64,000 nt of DNA. Source: Verrucomicrobiota bacterium (GTDB lineage Bacteria > Verrucomicrobiota > Verrucomicrobiia > Verrucomicrobiales > Akkermansiaceae). Positions within the stretch are counted from its first letter, which is position 1. Each line of letters opens with the position of its first letter. Below the pieces are notes generated by a model, which made no database searches, was not told the origin of the DNA, and saw only the letters and a list, made by a program, of their open reading frames with translations. The DNA lies in the NCBI GenBank assembly GCA_030835305.1, contig JAURPJ010000097.1, positions 62,001 through 126,000 on the forward strand. The letters are read 5' to 3'. The position numbers and the translations under genes are program-made. Of the stretch, positions 44,815 to 54,491 are shown in pieces.

Positions 44815-45720
44815 ATGAAATCGAGTTTCCTCCTAGTTCCCGCCCTTCTTGCCCAATCCGCGCTCGCTGGCTTTCGTCAGGAAAAAACCGACTCCTCACT
44901 GAAGCTGTTTGACGGCGACACCCTGATTACGGAATACCGCACCGACCACCACCTCCCTTATCTTTACCCGCTCGTGGGACCCACCGGAGTTGGACTGACC
45001 CGGAACTTCCCGATGAAAAAGGACGTGGAAGGCGAGCAGCCGGATCACCCCCACCACCGTTCCTTTTGGTTCACCCATGGAGATGTCAACGGCCACGATT
45101 TCTGGCACTCGAAAGATCACAATTCAAATATTGTCCACAAATCCTTCGGTGAATCCAGTGAAGGAGTATTTTCAGTCAACCTCGAGTGGCAGCAGGACAA
45201 GGTGGTGCTTCTCAAGGAAACCCGCACCTATCGTTTCAGTAAACAAGACGACCAATCGCTCTTGCTTGAGGTTCACTCAACTCTCACCGCAGCCAGCGAA
45301 GTGAAATTTGGCGACACCAAGGAAGGATCCTTCGCTCTTCGCGTCTCACCCACTCTCCGTCACGAAGGCAAGGTCGCCAAAGGCCACATCGCGAACTCCG
45401 AGGGATTGATCGACAAAAAAGCGTGGGGCCAACGCGCCCGCTGGGTCAGCTACTATGGCCCCGACAGATCGGGCCAGGACGTCACCATCACCATGATGGA
45501 CCACCCGTCAAACCTCAATCATCCCACCTACTGGCATGCCCGGACTTATGGCCTCTTGACCGCAAACCCTTTTGGAGAAAAGAGCTTTACCAAAAAAGGC
45601 AATGGGGCCCATACCCTCAAAAAGGGCCATTCCCTGACTCAGAAATACGCTCTTCTCATGCAGCCCAGCACCTTTGAAAAGGACTCGGTCGAGAAAGCTT
45701 ACCAGACCTTTGCAAAATAA
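44815..45720 (+). CDS. PmoA family (DUF6807) secreted protein
   Basis: A 301-residue protein with a signal peptide (MKSSFLLVPALLAQSALA). LPYLYPLVGPTGVGLTRNFPM, DHPHHRSFWFTHGDVNGHDFW and HPTYWHARTYGLLTANPFGEKSFT are the family's hallmarks. Despite its database name (methane oxygenase PmoA) this family is unrelated to particulate methane mono-oxygenase. Members are common in Planctomycetes, Verrucomicrobia and Bacteroidetes, often near sugar-catabolism genes; function unproven. The His-rich HPHH and HTH-type positions suggest metal or substrate contact. It is followed by a good terminator. Confidence 0.88.
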   Translation: MKSSFLLVPALLAQSALAGFRQEKTDSSLKLFDGDTLITEYRTDHHLPYLYPLVGPTGVGLTRNFPMKKDVEGEQPDHPHHRSFWFTHGDVNGHDFWHSKDHNSNIVHKSFGESSEGVFSVNLEWQQDKVVLLKETRTYRFSKQDDQSLLLEVHSTLTAASEVKFGDTKEGSFALRVSPTLRHEGKVAKGHIANSEGLIDKKAWGQRARWVSYYGPDRSGQDVTITMMDHPSNLNHPTYWHARTYGLLTANPFGEKSFTKKGNGAHTLKKGHSLTQKYALLMQPSTFEKDSVEKAYQTFAK

Positions 45721-45740
45721 TCCCGTTGGGTCTGTCTCCC

Positions 45741-45790
45741 GCTCCCGGACTCCATTAACGCCCGGGAGAGCGTCACTCCTTCTCTTTTTT
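45741..45790 (+). terminator. Rho-independent terminator after the PmoA-family gene
   Basis: CTCCCGG (45742-45748) pairs with CCGGGAG (45762-45768) around a 13-base loop, with CG/CG-type extension on both sides. A pyrimidine tract ending in TTTTTT (45785-45790) follows after 16 bases, somewhat further than usual. It separates the PmoA-family gene from the tamB leader. Confidence 0.65.
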
Positions 45791-45821
45791 CGTGAGTTGG
45801 CACATTAAACGCGATGAAAGT

Positions 45822-45854
45822 TGCAGAACTCCTGTCATAACAGGAGAATTGCAG
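45822..45854 (+). promoter_or_regulatory. Hairpin that sequesters the tamB ribosome-binding site
   Basis: CTCCTGT (45829-45835), a CATA loop and ACAGGAG (45840-45846) make a perfect seven-pair stem; TGCA (45822-45825) and TGCA (45850-45853) add four pairs beyond a small internal loop. The AGGAG at 45842-45846 is the only Shine-Dalgarno sequence before the tamB ATG at 45859, 12 bases away, and it lies wholly inside the stem. Folding would hide the ribosome-binding site, so translation would need melting, a ligand or a protein. Confidence 0.5.
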
Positions 45855-45858
45855 TGCG

Positions 45859-48800
45859 ATGCCACTTCGAGAGAAAAAACCCGAAGACCCACTAAAGACC
45901 CGCCAGCGTTGGAAACGGCGGCTGGTTTATGGCCTCCTTGTGCTGATTGGCCTTTCGATCTGGGCAAACGGCCCCGGTATTCGCTGGGGCTTGAAGAAGG
46001 TCATTTCACAACAAATCGCCGCACAGGACCTTTCGGGAAGTTTCAAAGTTGAGGGCACCGCACTCTCCGGGATTTCCATCCGTGACATCTCGCTGAATGG
46101 GAAATCGACTATTCAAAGCGTCAAATCAAACTTGATTCAGGTTGAGTGGTCACTTGGTTCGCTCATCGATCAGGAACTTGAGGGGATCAGACTCGATCGG
46201 CTCCACCTTGTCGTCGATCCCAAAGCAACCAAGCCCGTCGCCGCCCCGTCCCCCGAGGCACCGGAAGATTCCTCCGACTCCGGCACTTCTCTCGCGGACA
46301 CCTTGAATCTGGTCCGAGGCTTTATTCAACCGGCAAAACTTTCTGTCACCGATCTCAACGTCGAAATCGTCGGGGTCACCCAAGTTTCTTTGGCATCGAT
46401 CAGCCACACCGCTAGCGAGGTTACCTACCTCATTTCGGAACTCCATTCATTCGATCATCTCGATCGCCCCGTTCACAACCCGCAATCAACCCTGACTTGG
46501 AATAAGGACGGCTTTGCCATCGACCAAGTCACTCTCAATCCCCGGCTCGCCATTCACGATCTTTCCTTCCAACCGGAGAGATCCGCCTCATTAATAATCT
46601 CTGTTGCCGAAAGCGAGATCCTTGTGAAATCCGACCTCGCCTCCTCACACTGGATTTCGCTCCAGTCTCCCGCACTCTCCATCCCCGATCTCATCCAGCT
46701 GGCCAAGCCCGGCATCGAAGCAACAGGCGAAATCACGCAACTTCAAATCAACACCTCGACCGGCATGGTGACTTTCGAGGGTCAAAACCTGAAGTATCAG
46801 GATCAAGAGATCTCACGTGCCTCGATCGAAGCTACAACCAAGGATCTACTCTCGCCCTTCGAGCAGCCAATCAGCCTCGAGATCGCCATTGATGAAAAAC
46901 TTAAAGTCGACGGATTTGTCGAGCTGAGTCAATCAATTCTCGACTCTTCGGCTGAGCTCAACCTCGTAGTCAATTGGCCGGAAGTCCCCATCGTCAATGC
47001 TGAACTCGCCTATGACTCCCGCGAGGCCAGGATCATTGCCAACACGCTCGACGACCTCCGCGCAACGGCTCGCTTTCAAGTCGATCTGCAAACCTACCAG
47101 GCCGAGATCTTAGGAAGGATCAAAGACTCCTCCGATCTTGAAGAGCGCTTGGAAGGCCCCCTGGAATTTACCGCGACCGCTAATGGTGATTTCAAATCAG
47201 CCGAACACTCCGGGACCCTGAATCTGGAAACTCTCGGATTCCGCCAACCCGACTTCCCCGAAGGAATCGGCCGGGGAAAAATCACCTGGAATTGGCCGGA
47301 GAGCGTAAACATCGAAACGCTTGAAATAACCACGCCGGAAGCCAGCGCACAGGCCAGTCTGTCTTGGTTCAACGACAAGCTAAATATTAGCCACATCAAA
47401 TTGTTAGAAGGCACCGATGAGCTCCTCATGGTCCAGGCCAGCCTCCCGGCACCTCTCGAGACACGTTCGCTGGACGATCTCTTAGAATCGCCGGAAAAAA
47501 TTTCAATGGAGATCTCGTCGAAGCCCCTGACTTTTGAGCGACTCGCTTCATTTCTACCGATCCCAGAAAACCTCACCGGTGTTCTGCAACTTACGGATCT
47601 CAAACTGGCAGGCACCCTTCAAAACCCGGCTCTGGACGGTGAAATTACGCTCAAGGGTTTCAGCTCCGCCTCCACACCCGACCTTCCTCCGGCAGATCTT
47701 GATCTAGCCTTTGAAACCTCCGATGAAAGACTCAGGGTTAACCTCGACGCAAAGGATGCCGAAGGCAAACTCTTAAAGATTGATGGCGTGCTGCCCTTTC
47801 TTCCCCGCCAATGGATTGACTTTAAAACCATCCCTCTCGACACCCCAATCTCTCTTGTCGTCTTCAACAATAGCCTTGACCTGCGCCGCATTCAACCTTT
47901 CTTCCCCACCCTCCCGGGAATAAAGGGAAAGCTCGATCTCGAATTCAGCCTCTCAGGAACAATCGAAACTCCGGTCATCGGAGGAAACCTGAACCTAAGC
48001 GGATTCAACACAACATTGCAGAACAAATTGCCAGACCTTGGACTGGACGTGAAACTCGCGACAGAGAACCGGACTCTCGCCTTGTCCGGTTCGGCACAAG
48101 AAGGCCGAGATCAATTCTTCACCATTGCCGGCAGACTTCCTCTTGAATCAGGGTTTCTGACCGGACGCGCAAAAGAGTTGCCGGAAAAGCCGATCTCTCT
48201 CGACATTACCGGAGCCCGCATCGACCTGGTGCGAATCCGCCCATTCGTTCCACAGATCCAACTTATTCGCGGGGATCTCGCCGCTGACGTCTCCGTCAGC
48301 GGCACTCTCGCCAAACCTGAAATTACCGGTAACGCTCTTCTCCGCATCGAGAAGATGCGTCTCAAGGACTCACCAATCTCGGACTTCAAAGACACCCGGA
48401 TCCAGGTAGATTACGACGAAGACATTGTCACCATATCCGAAGGCAAGATCGTCGCTTCCGGAGGAAAGGCTGATCTCAAGGGAACGATTGACCTTCGCAA
48501 CAGGAAGCCTGAATTTGATCCTGTTTTCAACCTCAGTCTCGACGGAAAATTCATCCTGCTTTACCGGAACAAGGATTTCACCTTCCGCGGCCACCCGAAT
48601 CTCAGGGTCGAAGGGCCACTCTCAAAAGCAAACGTTTCAGGCACCCTCGAAATCGCTGACAGTCTTATTTACAAGGACGTCGAAATCCTTCCACTCGGCG
48701 TTCCGCGCACCACCGAAATCCCAAGACCAAATCTTCCTTCTTTCTCGCAGAAGCCGGTCAAGAAGCAGCTAAGTATGCCTGAGACAGGGATCATGACCTG

Positions 48801-49455
48801 GGGCCTGCAAATCGACGTGAAAATCGAGGATCCCATCCTCATCCGCGGCAATCTCGTCAAAGGTTCGGTCACCGGACAAGACATCCGCATGCGGGGGACG
48901 GTCGGAGACCCACAAACCTCAGGTATGCTGATTGCGAAAGACCTCGAGGCAGACCTTCCTTTCAGCAAGCTAGAAGTGCAGACCGGTGTCGTCACCCTGC
49001 GTCCAGACGCGCTCACCAATCCATTTTTCGATATTCGCGGCAGCTCAGAAATCAGCTCACATCTGATTCAAGTTTACCTCTCCGGCTCCGTTCAAAATCA
49101 CGACCTCGTTCTCACCTCCGACCCTCCTCTTCCGGAAAGCGAAATTTTGCTCCTTCTTGCCACCGGCTCCTCCTCGACCCAGTTGGCTGATCAACAACTT
49201 GCTTCGCAAAAGGCCCTTCAATATCTGTTCGAAACCCTCAGACGCCGAAACGGGGAAAAAGATAAATCGGTCTTCGAGCGGCTTCTCAAAAACTCCGACC
49301 AAATCGAACTCTCACTCGGTGAAACGAATCAATATTCCGGTCGTAACTTCTCCTCCGCCACCCTTGATCTGGACGATCATTTTGACTTCACCACTCAGAT
49401 CGACGAACAAGGACAGACTAGGGCTCTCGTCGTCTTCTCGATCCGCTTCAAATAA
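45859..49455 (+). CDS. tamB: TamB-like translocation and assembly module protein (DUF490)
   Basis: A 1198-residue AsmA/TamB-family protein, anchored by one N-terminal helix (LVYGLLVLIGLSIWANGPGI) and extending across the periplasm as a long beta-taco, which in other bacteria moves phospholipids or helps assemble autotransporters. Repeating beta units of the type LDLEFSLSGTIETPVIGGNLNL and ADVSVSGTLAKPEITGNALLRI are seen between about 560 and 900. The C-terminal DUF490 (TamB_CTD) has DLEADLPFSKLEVQTGVVTL, NPFFDIRGSSEISSHLIQVYLSGSVQNHDLVLTSDPPLPESEILLLLATG. It is followed six bases later by tamA, with which it should form one complex. Confidence 0.9.
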   Translation: MPLREKKPEDPLKTRQRWKRRLVYGLLVLIGLSIWANGPGIRWGLKKVISQQIAAQDLSGSFKVEGTALSGISIRDISLNGKSTIQSVKSNLIQVEWSLGSLIDQELEGIRLDRLHLVVDPKATKPVAAPSPEAPEDSSDSGTSLADTLNLVRGFIQPAKLSVTDLNVEIVGVTQVSLASISHTASEVTYLISELHSFDHLDRPVHNPQSTLTWNKDGFAIDQVTLNPRLAIHDLSFQPERSASLIISVAESEILVKSDLASSHWISLQSPALSIPDLIQLAKPGIEATGEITQLQINTSTGMVTFEGQNLKYQDQEISRASIEATTKDLLSPFEQPISLEIAIDEKLKVDGFVELSQSILDSSAELNLVVNWPEVPIVNAELAYDSREARIIANTLDDLRATARFQVDLQTYQAEILGRIKDSSDLEERLEGPLEFTATANGDFKSAEHSGTLNLETLGFRQPDFPEGIGRGKITWNWPESVNIETLEITTPEASAQASLSWFNDKLNISHIKLLEGTDELLMVQASLPAPLETRSLDDLLESPEKISMEISSKPLTFERLASFLPIPENLTGVLQLTDLKLAGTLQNPALDGEITLKGFSSASTPDLPPADLDLAFETSDERLRVNLDAKDAEGKLLKIDGVLPFLPRQWIDFKTIPLDTPISLVVFNNSLDLRRIQPFFPTLPGIKGKLDLEFSLSGTIETPVIGGNLNLSGFNTTLQNKLPDLGLDVKLATENRTLALSGSAQEGRDQFFTIAGRLPLESGFLTGRAKELPEKPISLDITGARIDLVRIRPFVPQIQLIRGDLAADVSVSGTLAKPEITGNALLRIEKMRLKDSPISDFKDTRIQVDYDEDIVTISEGKIVASGGKADLKGTIDLRNRKPEFDPVFNLSLDGKFILLYRNKDFTFRGHPNLRVEGPLSKANVSGTLEIADSLIYKDVEILPLGVPRTTEIPRPNLPSFSQKPVKKQLSMPETGIMTWGLQIDVKIEDPILIRGNLVKGSVTGQDIRMRGTVGDPQTSGMLIAKDLEADLPFSKLEVQTGVVTLRPDALTNPFFDIRGSSEISSHLIQVYLSGSVQNHDLVLTSDPPLPESEILLLLATGSSSTQLADQQLASQKALQYLFETLRRRNGEKDKSVFERLLKNSDQIELSLGETNQYSGRNFSSATLDLDDHFDFTTQIDEQGQTRALVVFSIRFK

Positions 49456-49460
49456 GAATC

Positions 49461-51398
49461 ATGTTTACTCGAAGCGTCTGCTTGATCCTGCTTCTCGCCA
49501 CCCTTCCGGGGATAGCGGCGAAACTGGATTTCGTGGGCTTGCAGTCCTTCACAAAAAAGGGCCTTCTTAAGGCGGTTGGAGGTCGGCTCGATTATATTCT
49601 GGACCGGCCTGCAACCGACTTCCGGGCCGACGACGCTGCGTTTCTAGTTGAGTCTTACCTCCGCACCCACGGACTTGTCGATGCCATGGTTTATGGCCAG
49701 AAACTACCCGACAACAGGATTCGACTCACCGTCGAAGAAGGCGTCGCCCAATTTCTTGGTGCGATCACGGTGAAAGGCTTCGACAACGAAGCCAGCATTC
49801 AGGAGCAATTCAAGGCCCCCTTCCCCGAAACTGGGAACAGGCGGGCCTATGAAGCCGAGGCGACCGAAAAAGGGTTGGAGCGAGTCAGGGATTTATTGCA
49901 CACCGATGGATATTGGGAGGGCTCCGTTACCGCCACCAAGGGAACCCGAAAGGCCAACGGAGACATTCCATTTACCCTGATCGTCAACACCGGACCGGTA
50001 TTCACGCTCGATAAGCCCGAACTCAAAAGCCGGGTCCCTCCATCCCCCTCCTTGCTCAAGGATCTCATCTCAAAAAAAGGGGGAAATGCCACTGCTGAGA
50101 ACATCGTTGAGATCCGCCAAAAGATCACAGATTACTTCCGGAGTCGTGGCTATCCCGACATTTTTTTAATCATGTTGAAGGAGACGAAGGACAATCGACT
50201 CACCCTCACATTCCTAATTACTCCCGGCAAAAAATTCGTGGTTCGTTCCTTCCAATCGGCCGGGCTTAAAAAGACGAAGCCGCAGAATGTCAGTAACAGA
50301 TTCAAGGAGCTGATCGGGAAAAACTTCGATGACAAATTTGTTCACGAGAAGATCAAAAAACTTCTCGTCACGGGGGCGTTTTCCAGCGTGAGTCTCGAAA
50401 AAACAGAGGTCAATGAAACCGAGCTGGACCTCACCCTCCACCTCGAGGAAGCGGAAGCACGAGGCTACTCGGTCTCGACGGGTTACGGATCAATCGAAGG
50501 CTATATTGTGGGACTTCGTTACTTTGATCGTAATCTCTGGGGAAGACTTTGGAACCTCTCTGCTGGAGCGGAATTTACCGGGCTTGGAGGACTTGGGGAA
50601 ATCTCACTCACCGACCCCTCTTTTCGGGACGGGGACCTCAGACTCTCCAGCCGTGCCTTCCTGATAAGCCGTGACTTCGACAACTACAATAAGTTGGAAG
50701 GTGGCCTCGGAAGCGAGCTGACGTGGAAATGGGGGAGGCATTACACAGGAACAGCGGGGCTTACCGTTTCGCAGACCTCCATCAACAGCCCAATACCCGG
50801 CAATTTAATTGGGTCCGAAGGCTACCTAGTTTCCCGGGTAAGCCTCCGTCAACTCTTTGACTGGAGAGACGATCCCGCTCTTCCTTCGAACGGCTGGTTC
50901 GCGAGCCTCAAGACCTCGATCGGTCTCTCTAGCGGAGACGAAAGCATCGGCTTCACCGAAGTGGAAGGTCAGATCAGCTACTATCGAAGCCTCGGAAAAA
51001 ACACCTCCTATGCTCTCGGACTCCGGGGGGGCTTCATTTCACCATCTGTTGAAGACCAAAGACTCCCCATAGACCTGCGAAAATTCCTCGGCGGAGCCAA
51101 CACCATTCGCTCCTTTCCCGAACTGGAGATGGGGCCCTCGTTAAATGGGCTCGCACTGGGGGGAACAAAGTGGTGGCTTGCGAATGCCGAATACATGCAA
51201 ACTCTTGTTGGCCCGGTGAGGGGGCTCATCTTTATTGATGCAGCGGGACTCGATTCGGAAGTCGAGCTGGCCGCTGGCGTGGGGGTCCGAATCAACCTCC
51301 CAGTGGGACCGATCCGATTCGAATACGGCAGATCGCTTTCGCAGGACAGAGGCGAGCCCAGGGGCGCGTTCCACTTCGCGATCGGCACCACCTTCTGA
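49461..51398 (+). CDS. tamA: TamA/BamA-family outer-membrane assembly factor
   Basis: A 645-residue Omp85 protein. After the signal peptide (MFTRSVCLILLLATLPGIAA) come three to four POTRA domains (about 20-330: VGLQSFTKKGLLKAVGG, GAITVKGFDNEASIQEQF, TLIVNTGPVFTL, FLITPGKKFVVRSFQ), then a 16-strand barrel (ARGYSVSTGYGSIEGYIVGLRYFDRNLWGRLWNLSAG to RFEYGRSLSQDRGEPRGAFHFAIGTTF). The final residue is Phe, as in Omp85 proteins, and the substrate-sorting loop motif is KFLGGANTIRSF. Being next to tamB points to TamA, not the essential BamA. Confidence 0.9.
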   Translation: MFTRSVCLILLLATLPGIAAKLDFVGLQSFTKKGLLKAVGGRLDYILDRPATDFRADDAAFLVESYLRTHGLVDAMVYGQKLPDNRIRLTVEEGVAQFLGAITVKGFDNEASIQEQFKAPFPETGNRRAYEAEATEKGLERVRDLLHTDGYWEGSVTATKGTRKANGDIPFTLIVNTGPVFTLDKPELKSRVPPSPSLLKDLISKKGGNATAENIVEIRQKITDYFRSRGYPDIFLIMLKETKDNRLTLTFLITPGKKFVVRSFQSAGLKKTKPQNVSNRFKELIGKNFDDKFVHEKIKKLLVTGAFSSVSLEKTEVNETELDLTLHLEEAEARGYSVSTGYGSIEGYIVGLRYFDRNLWGRLWNLSAGAEFTGLGGLGEISLTDPSFRDGDLRLSSRAFLISRDFDNYNKLEGGLGSELTWKWGRHYTGTAGLTVSQTSINSPIPGNLIGSEGYLVSRVSLRQLFDWRDDPALPSNGWFASLKTSIGLSSGDESIGFTEVEGQISYYRSLGKNTSYALGLRGGFISPSVEDQRLPIDLRKFLGGANTIRSFPELEMGPSLNGLALGGTKWWLANAEYMQTLVGPVRGLIFIDAAGLDSEVELAAGVGVRINLPVGPIRFEYGRSLSQDRGEPRGAFHFAIGTTF

Positions 51399-51463
51399 CC
51401 CGCATCACAACCCGCCCACCGCTTCCCCCTTGTTTCTTTTGGCTGATTCGTCATTCTTCCGGT

Positions 51464-53149
51464 ATGGCCATCTCAGGTTCAGACCAACAACTTGTCGATC
51501 AGTGGAAGAGCGAACCCGCCCCGCTTCTCCCGCTGCTTCACGCCTTTCATGATCGTGACGGCTACCTTTCAGATGACGCCCTCCGTGCAGTTTCCGAAGG
51601 ATTAAGCACCCCATTGTCCGACCTCTACGGTACGGTCACCTTTTACCATCACTTCTCACGCACTCCCGGCGGATTGGAAGCCCCCCGCGTCTGCACTGGA
51701 AACATCTGCTGCTTTCGAGGCGGGAACGAGATTCTCGAAACTCTGAAATCCCAAGGCCAGGACGCGACCGCAATGCCCTGCTCCGGTCGCTGTGACGCGC
51801 CTGTTCCTGTACTCACCGGCCATACCACTTTGGCCGGAAAATCGGCAGCCAATCTCACGCAAACTCCTTCCCCGCTTCCTCCCGTCAATCCCGGAGACAG
51901 TGAAGAAGCACTCTTTTCAAACATCCGTAAAGAGGGGCAAAACACCTTAAAGGGCTACCGCGAAAACGGTGGCTTCGTCGCTCTCGAGACAGTCCTCAAA
52001 AGAGAGCCTGCTTCAGTCATCGATACGGTCACCAAATCAAAACTCGCCGGGCGTGGCGGTGCCGGGTTCCCGACCGGATTGAAATGGAAAGCGGTTGCCG
52101 AGTGCGATCGCCACCCGAAATCCATCGTTTGCAATGCGGATGAAGGCGAGCCCGGATGCTTCAAGGACCGCGCCCTCATGGACTATGACCCTTTCGCCTT
52201 GATCGAAGGCATGATCATTGCCGGATTTGCCACCGGAGCTCCACGCGGATTCATCTACCTTCGCTACGAATATCCCGAGACCAATGCCCTTCTCGAAAAA
52301 TGCCTTGCCGAAGCGAGGGAAGCCGCCCTTCTGGGGACCAACATTCTCGGATCCGGATTTGAGTTTCACCTTTACGTTCGCCGTGGAGCCGGGGCTTACA
52401 TCTGCGGTGAGGAAGGCTCCCTGCTCAACTCGCTGGAAGGAAAGCACCCGTTCCCTCGCAACAAGCCACCCTTTCCCGTCACTCACGGATTCGAGGACAA
52501 GCCAACCGCGGTCAACAATGTCGAGACCCTTTGTGCCATTCCGCACATCATCAACAAAGGACCGGAATGGTACCAATCTCTCGGCATGGGCGGGCTCGCC
52601 GGAACCAAACTCATCTCGCTTTCCGGCGACATCAAACATCCGGGCAACTACGAGATTCCCATCGGCCTTCCTCTAAAAACCCTCCTTTACGATTGGGCGG
52701 GTGGGCCACCTGAGGGGCGCTCAATTCAAGCCGTCACCATGGCTGGCCTTTCCGGAGGGTTCCTCGGTCATCAAATCCTCGATGACCTCACACTCGACGA
52801 CCCCTGCATTCGCTCGCACGGTTCCTTCCTCGGAGCTGGCGGCATCATGGTCTTCGACGACTCACGCAATATGGTAAAGGCTGCCCACGATGCCATGGCC
52901 TTCTTCGCACATGAATCCTGCGGCAAGTGTTTCCCGTGTCGCATCGGCACCCAACGACTCACCGAACGCTTGAATGGAGAAGCCAACCAACTCGACCTAA
53001 CAGCCTGGACCAAGGAAGTGAACGACATCAACGAGGCCATGAAAGCAACCTCGGCTTGTGGACTCGGTATGGCCGCACCACACGTCACGGAATCACTAAT
53101 GAAGTATTTCCCGGAGCAGGTGGAAGCCGCTACCAATTCAAGTTCGTAA
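51464..53149 (+). CDS. NuoE-NuoF fusion, NAD(H)-linked flavin/iron-sulfur dehydrogenase subunit
   Basis: A 561-residue fusion. Residues 1-130 are a NuoE/thioredoxin-like [2Fe-2S] domain (LLPLLHAFHDRDGYLSDDALR, LYGTVTFYHHFS; Cys in VCTGNICC and MPCSGRCD). Residues 150-545 are NuoF-like: GRGGAGFPTGLKWKAV binds NADH, VCNADEGEPGCFKDRALM and RRGAGAYICGEEGSLLNSLEG bind FMN, and CGKCFPCRIGTQ with the later Cys in TSACGLGMAAP ligate a [4Fe-4S] cluster. Such fused diaphorase subunits occur in NAD-dependent formate dehydrogenases (FdsB) and bidirectional hydrogenases. No catalytic partner subunit is in the window, so the electron donor cannot be named. Confidence 0.85.
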   Translation: MAISGSDQQLVDQWKSEPAPLLPLLHAFHDRDGYLSDDALRAVSEGLSTPLSDLYGTVTFYHHFSRTPGGLEAPRVCTGNICCFRGGNEILETLKSQGQDATAMPCSGRCDAPVPVLTGHTTLAGKSAANLTQTPSPLPPVNPGDSEEALFSNIRKEGQNTLKGYRENGGFVALETVLKREPASVIDTVTKSKLAGRGGAGFPTGLKWKAVAECDRHPKSIVCNADEGEPGCFKDRALMDYDPFALIEGMIIAGFATGAPRGFIYLRYEYPETNALLEKCLAEAREAALLGTNILGSGFEFHLYVRRGAGAYICGEEGSLLNSLEGKHPFPRNKPPFPVTHGFEDKPTAVNNVETLCAIPHIINKGPEWYQSLGMGGLAGTKLISLSGDIKHPGNYEIPIGLPLKTLLYDWAGGPPEGRSIQAVTMAGLSGGFLGHQILDDLTLDDPCIRSHGSFLGAGGIMVFDDSRNMVKAAHDAMAFFAHESCGKCFPCRIGTQRLTERLNGEANQLDLTAWTKEVNDINEAMKATSACGLGMAAPHVTESLMKYFPEQVEAATNSSS

Positions 53150-53301
53150 ATCAGCAAAACACGGTAAACACAGGTAACACCACGCAAGTAGTTTGGATTA
53201 TCAAAACAAGACAAAAATCTTTTCAAACTTTTGCTGTCATCGGTCGGAGTTTTTTGTCTGGATGTATGGGCTCGGGACAATAGCACGGCCTGTTCTTCAA
53301 T

Positions 53302-53348
53302 GCGTCCCGGGCAGTCCTCCCTTTCCGCAGGCAGTTCGTCCGGGACGC
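53302..53348. repeat. Long-stem inverted repeat between nuoEF-like gene and threonine aldolase
   Basis: GCGTCCCGG (53302-53310) and CCGGGACGC (53340-53348) are a perfect nine-base inverted repeat around a 29-base loop. A run of eight A lies just right of it (53354-53361), so on the minus strand the T tract comes before the hairpin, opposite to a normal terminator for the aldolase gene. On the plus strand no T tract follows. It may be a Rho-independent-like element of limited strength or a small interspersed repeat. Confidence 0.4.
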
Positions 53349-53361
53349 CCTTTAAAAAAAA

Positions 53362-54372
53362 CTAGGCGAAAGCCTCTTTAAAGGTTTCCACGACAAAGTT
53401 AATGTCTTTAGACGAAATTCCCATGTGAGTCACTAGGCGATGTTTCGCTCCGGTATACCCTCCAATTTTGATCCCCTTCTTTTCAAGGGTCTGGGAAATC
53501 TGCGACCCATCCACTTGAGGAAAATCAACAAAGACCATATTGGTCTGCACCGGGTCTACCTTAAGCCCCGCAATCCCAGCGAGTCCGTCACACAGTTTAC
53601 GGGCATTTTCGTGATCCTCCGCCAATCGCTCGATATGATTCTCCAAAACAAAAATTCCGGCTGCTGCCAACAGCCCGGACTGACGCATCCCGCCCCCGAG
53701 CATCTTCCGCCACCTTTTTGCCTCCTTAATAAAGTCCGCTGAGGCAAGCAGAACAGAGCCCACCGGCGCACCCAGTCCTTTGGACAAACAGATTGATACC
53801 GACTCAAAGGGAGCTGCCAATTTAATGGCGGATTCTCCCGTCGCAACCGACGCGTTGAAAAGCCGGGCCCCATCGAGGTGAAGCGAAAGTTGATGATCAC
53901 TTGCAAAGGACTGAACCGCATTCAAATAGTCCGTCGGGAGAATCTTACCCCACGTCGTATTTTCAAGACACAAGAGCTTCGTGCGCGCGAAGTGAAAGTC
54001 ATCGGGCTTTACCAGTGTCGCCAACTTATCCAGAGCCAGCGTGCCGTCTTCATCCTGAGCGAGAGGTTGTGGTTGGATACTGCCAAGGATCGCGGCTCCC
54101 CCGCCCTCGAAAAGGTAGGTGTGGGCAGTCTGACCAACGAGATACTCATCACCCCGCTGACAATGAGAAAGCAACGCGCAAAGATTGCTCTGGGTTCCAC
54201 TAGGAACAAACATTCCAGCCTCTTTCCCCAACATCCCGGCAGCCAATTCCTCAAGCCGGGCCACCGTGGGATCATCCCCCATGACATCATCTCCCACCTT
54301 AGCACAGGACATGGCCTCCCTTATGGCCGGAGTGGGTTTGGTGACTGTATCACTTCGTAAGTCGATAAACAT
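53362..54372 (-). CDS. ltaE: Low-specificity L-threonine aldolase
   Basis: PLP enzyme splitting threonine or allo-threonine into glycine and acetaldehyde, 336 residues. [20 protein letters not shown] and [19 protein letters not shown] open the fold, [22 protein letters not shown] binds the cofactor phosphate, [12 protein letters not shown] has the Asp-Arg pair, and [15 protein letters not shown] contains the PLP lysine. [17 protein letters not shown] is also typical. Complete and probably monocistronic. Confidence 0.92.
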   Translation of the reverse strand: MFIDLRSDTVTKPTPAIREAMSCAKVGDDVMGDDPTVARLEELAAGMLGKEAGMFVPSGTQSNLCALLSHCQRGDEYLVGQTAHTYLFEGGGAAILGSIQPQPLAQDEDGTLALDKLATLVKPDDFHFARTKLLCLENTTWGKILPTDYLNAVQSFASDHQLSLHLDGARLFNASVATGESAIKLAAPFESVSICLSKGLGAPVGSVLLASADFIKEAKRWRKMLGGGMRQSGLLAAAGIFVLENHIERLAEDHENARKLCDGLAGIAGLKVDPVQTNMVFVDFPQVDGSQISQTLEKKGIKIGGYTGAKHRLVTHMGISSKDINFVVETFKEAFA

Positions 54373-54431
54373 GGTTCCGCTCCTAAATAAGCCGGAGCAG
54401 GCTCACAAGGATTTACGGCGGAAAAGACCAC

Positions 54432-54470
54432 AAAAAAACAGCCCGTCGCGAATACATAAAGGGCTGTTTG
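54432..54470 (-). terminator. Rho-independent terminator after the FKBP gene
   Basis: AAACAGCCC (54436-54444) and GGGCTGTTT (54461-54469) form a perfect nine-pair stem with a 16-base loop. Read on the minus strand it is followed by TTTTG, beginning with the stem's own T residues. It lies 22 bases beyond the FKBP stop and before the aldolase start. Confidence 0.8.
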
Positions 54471-54491
54471 AAAAATGGAGGAAAAGTCGAG

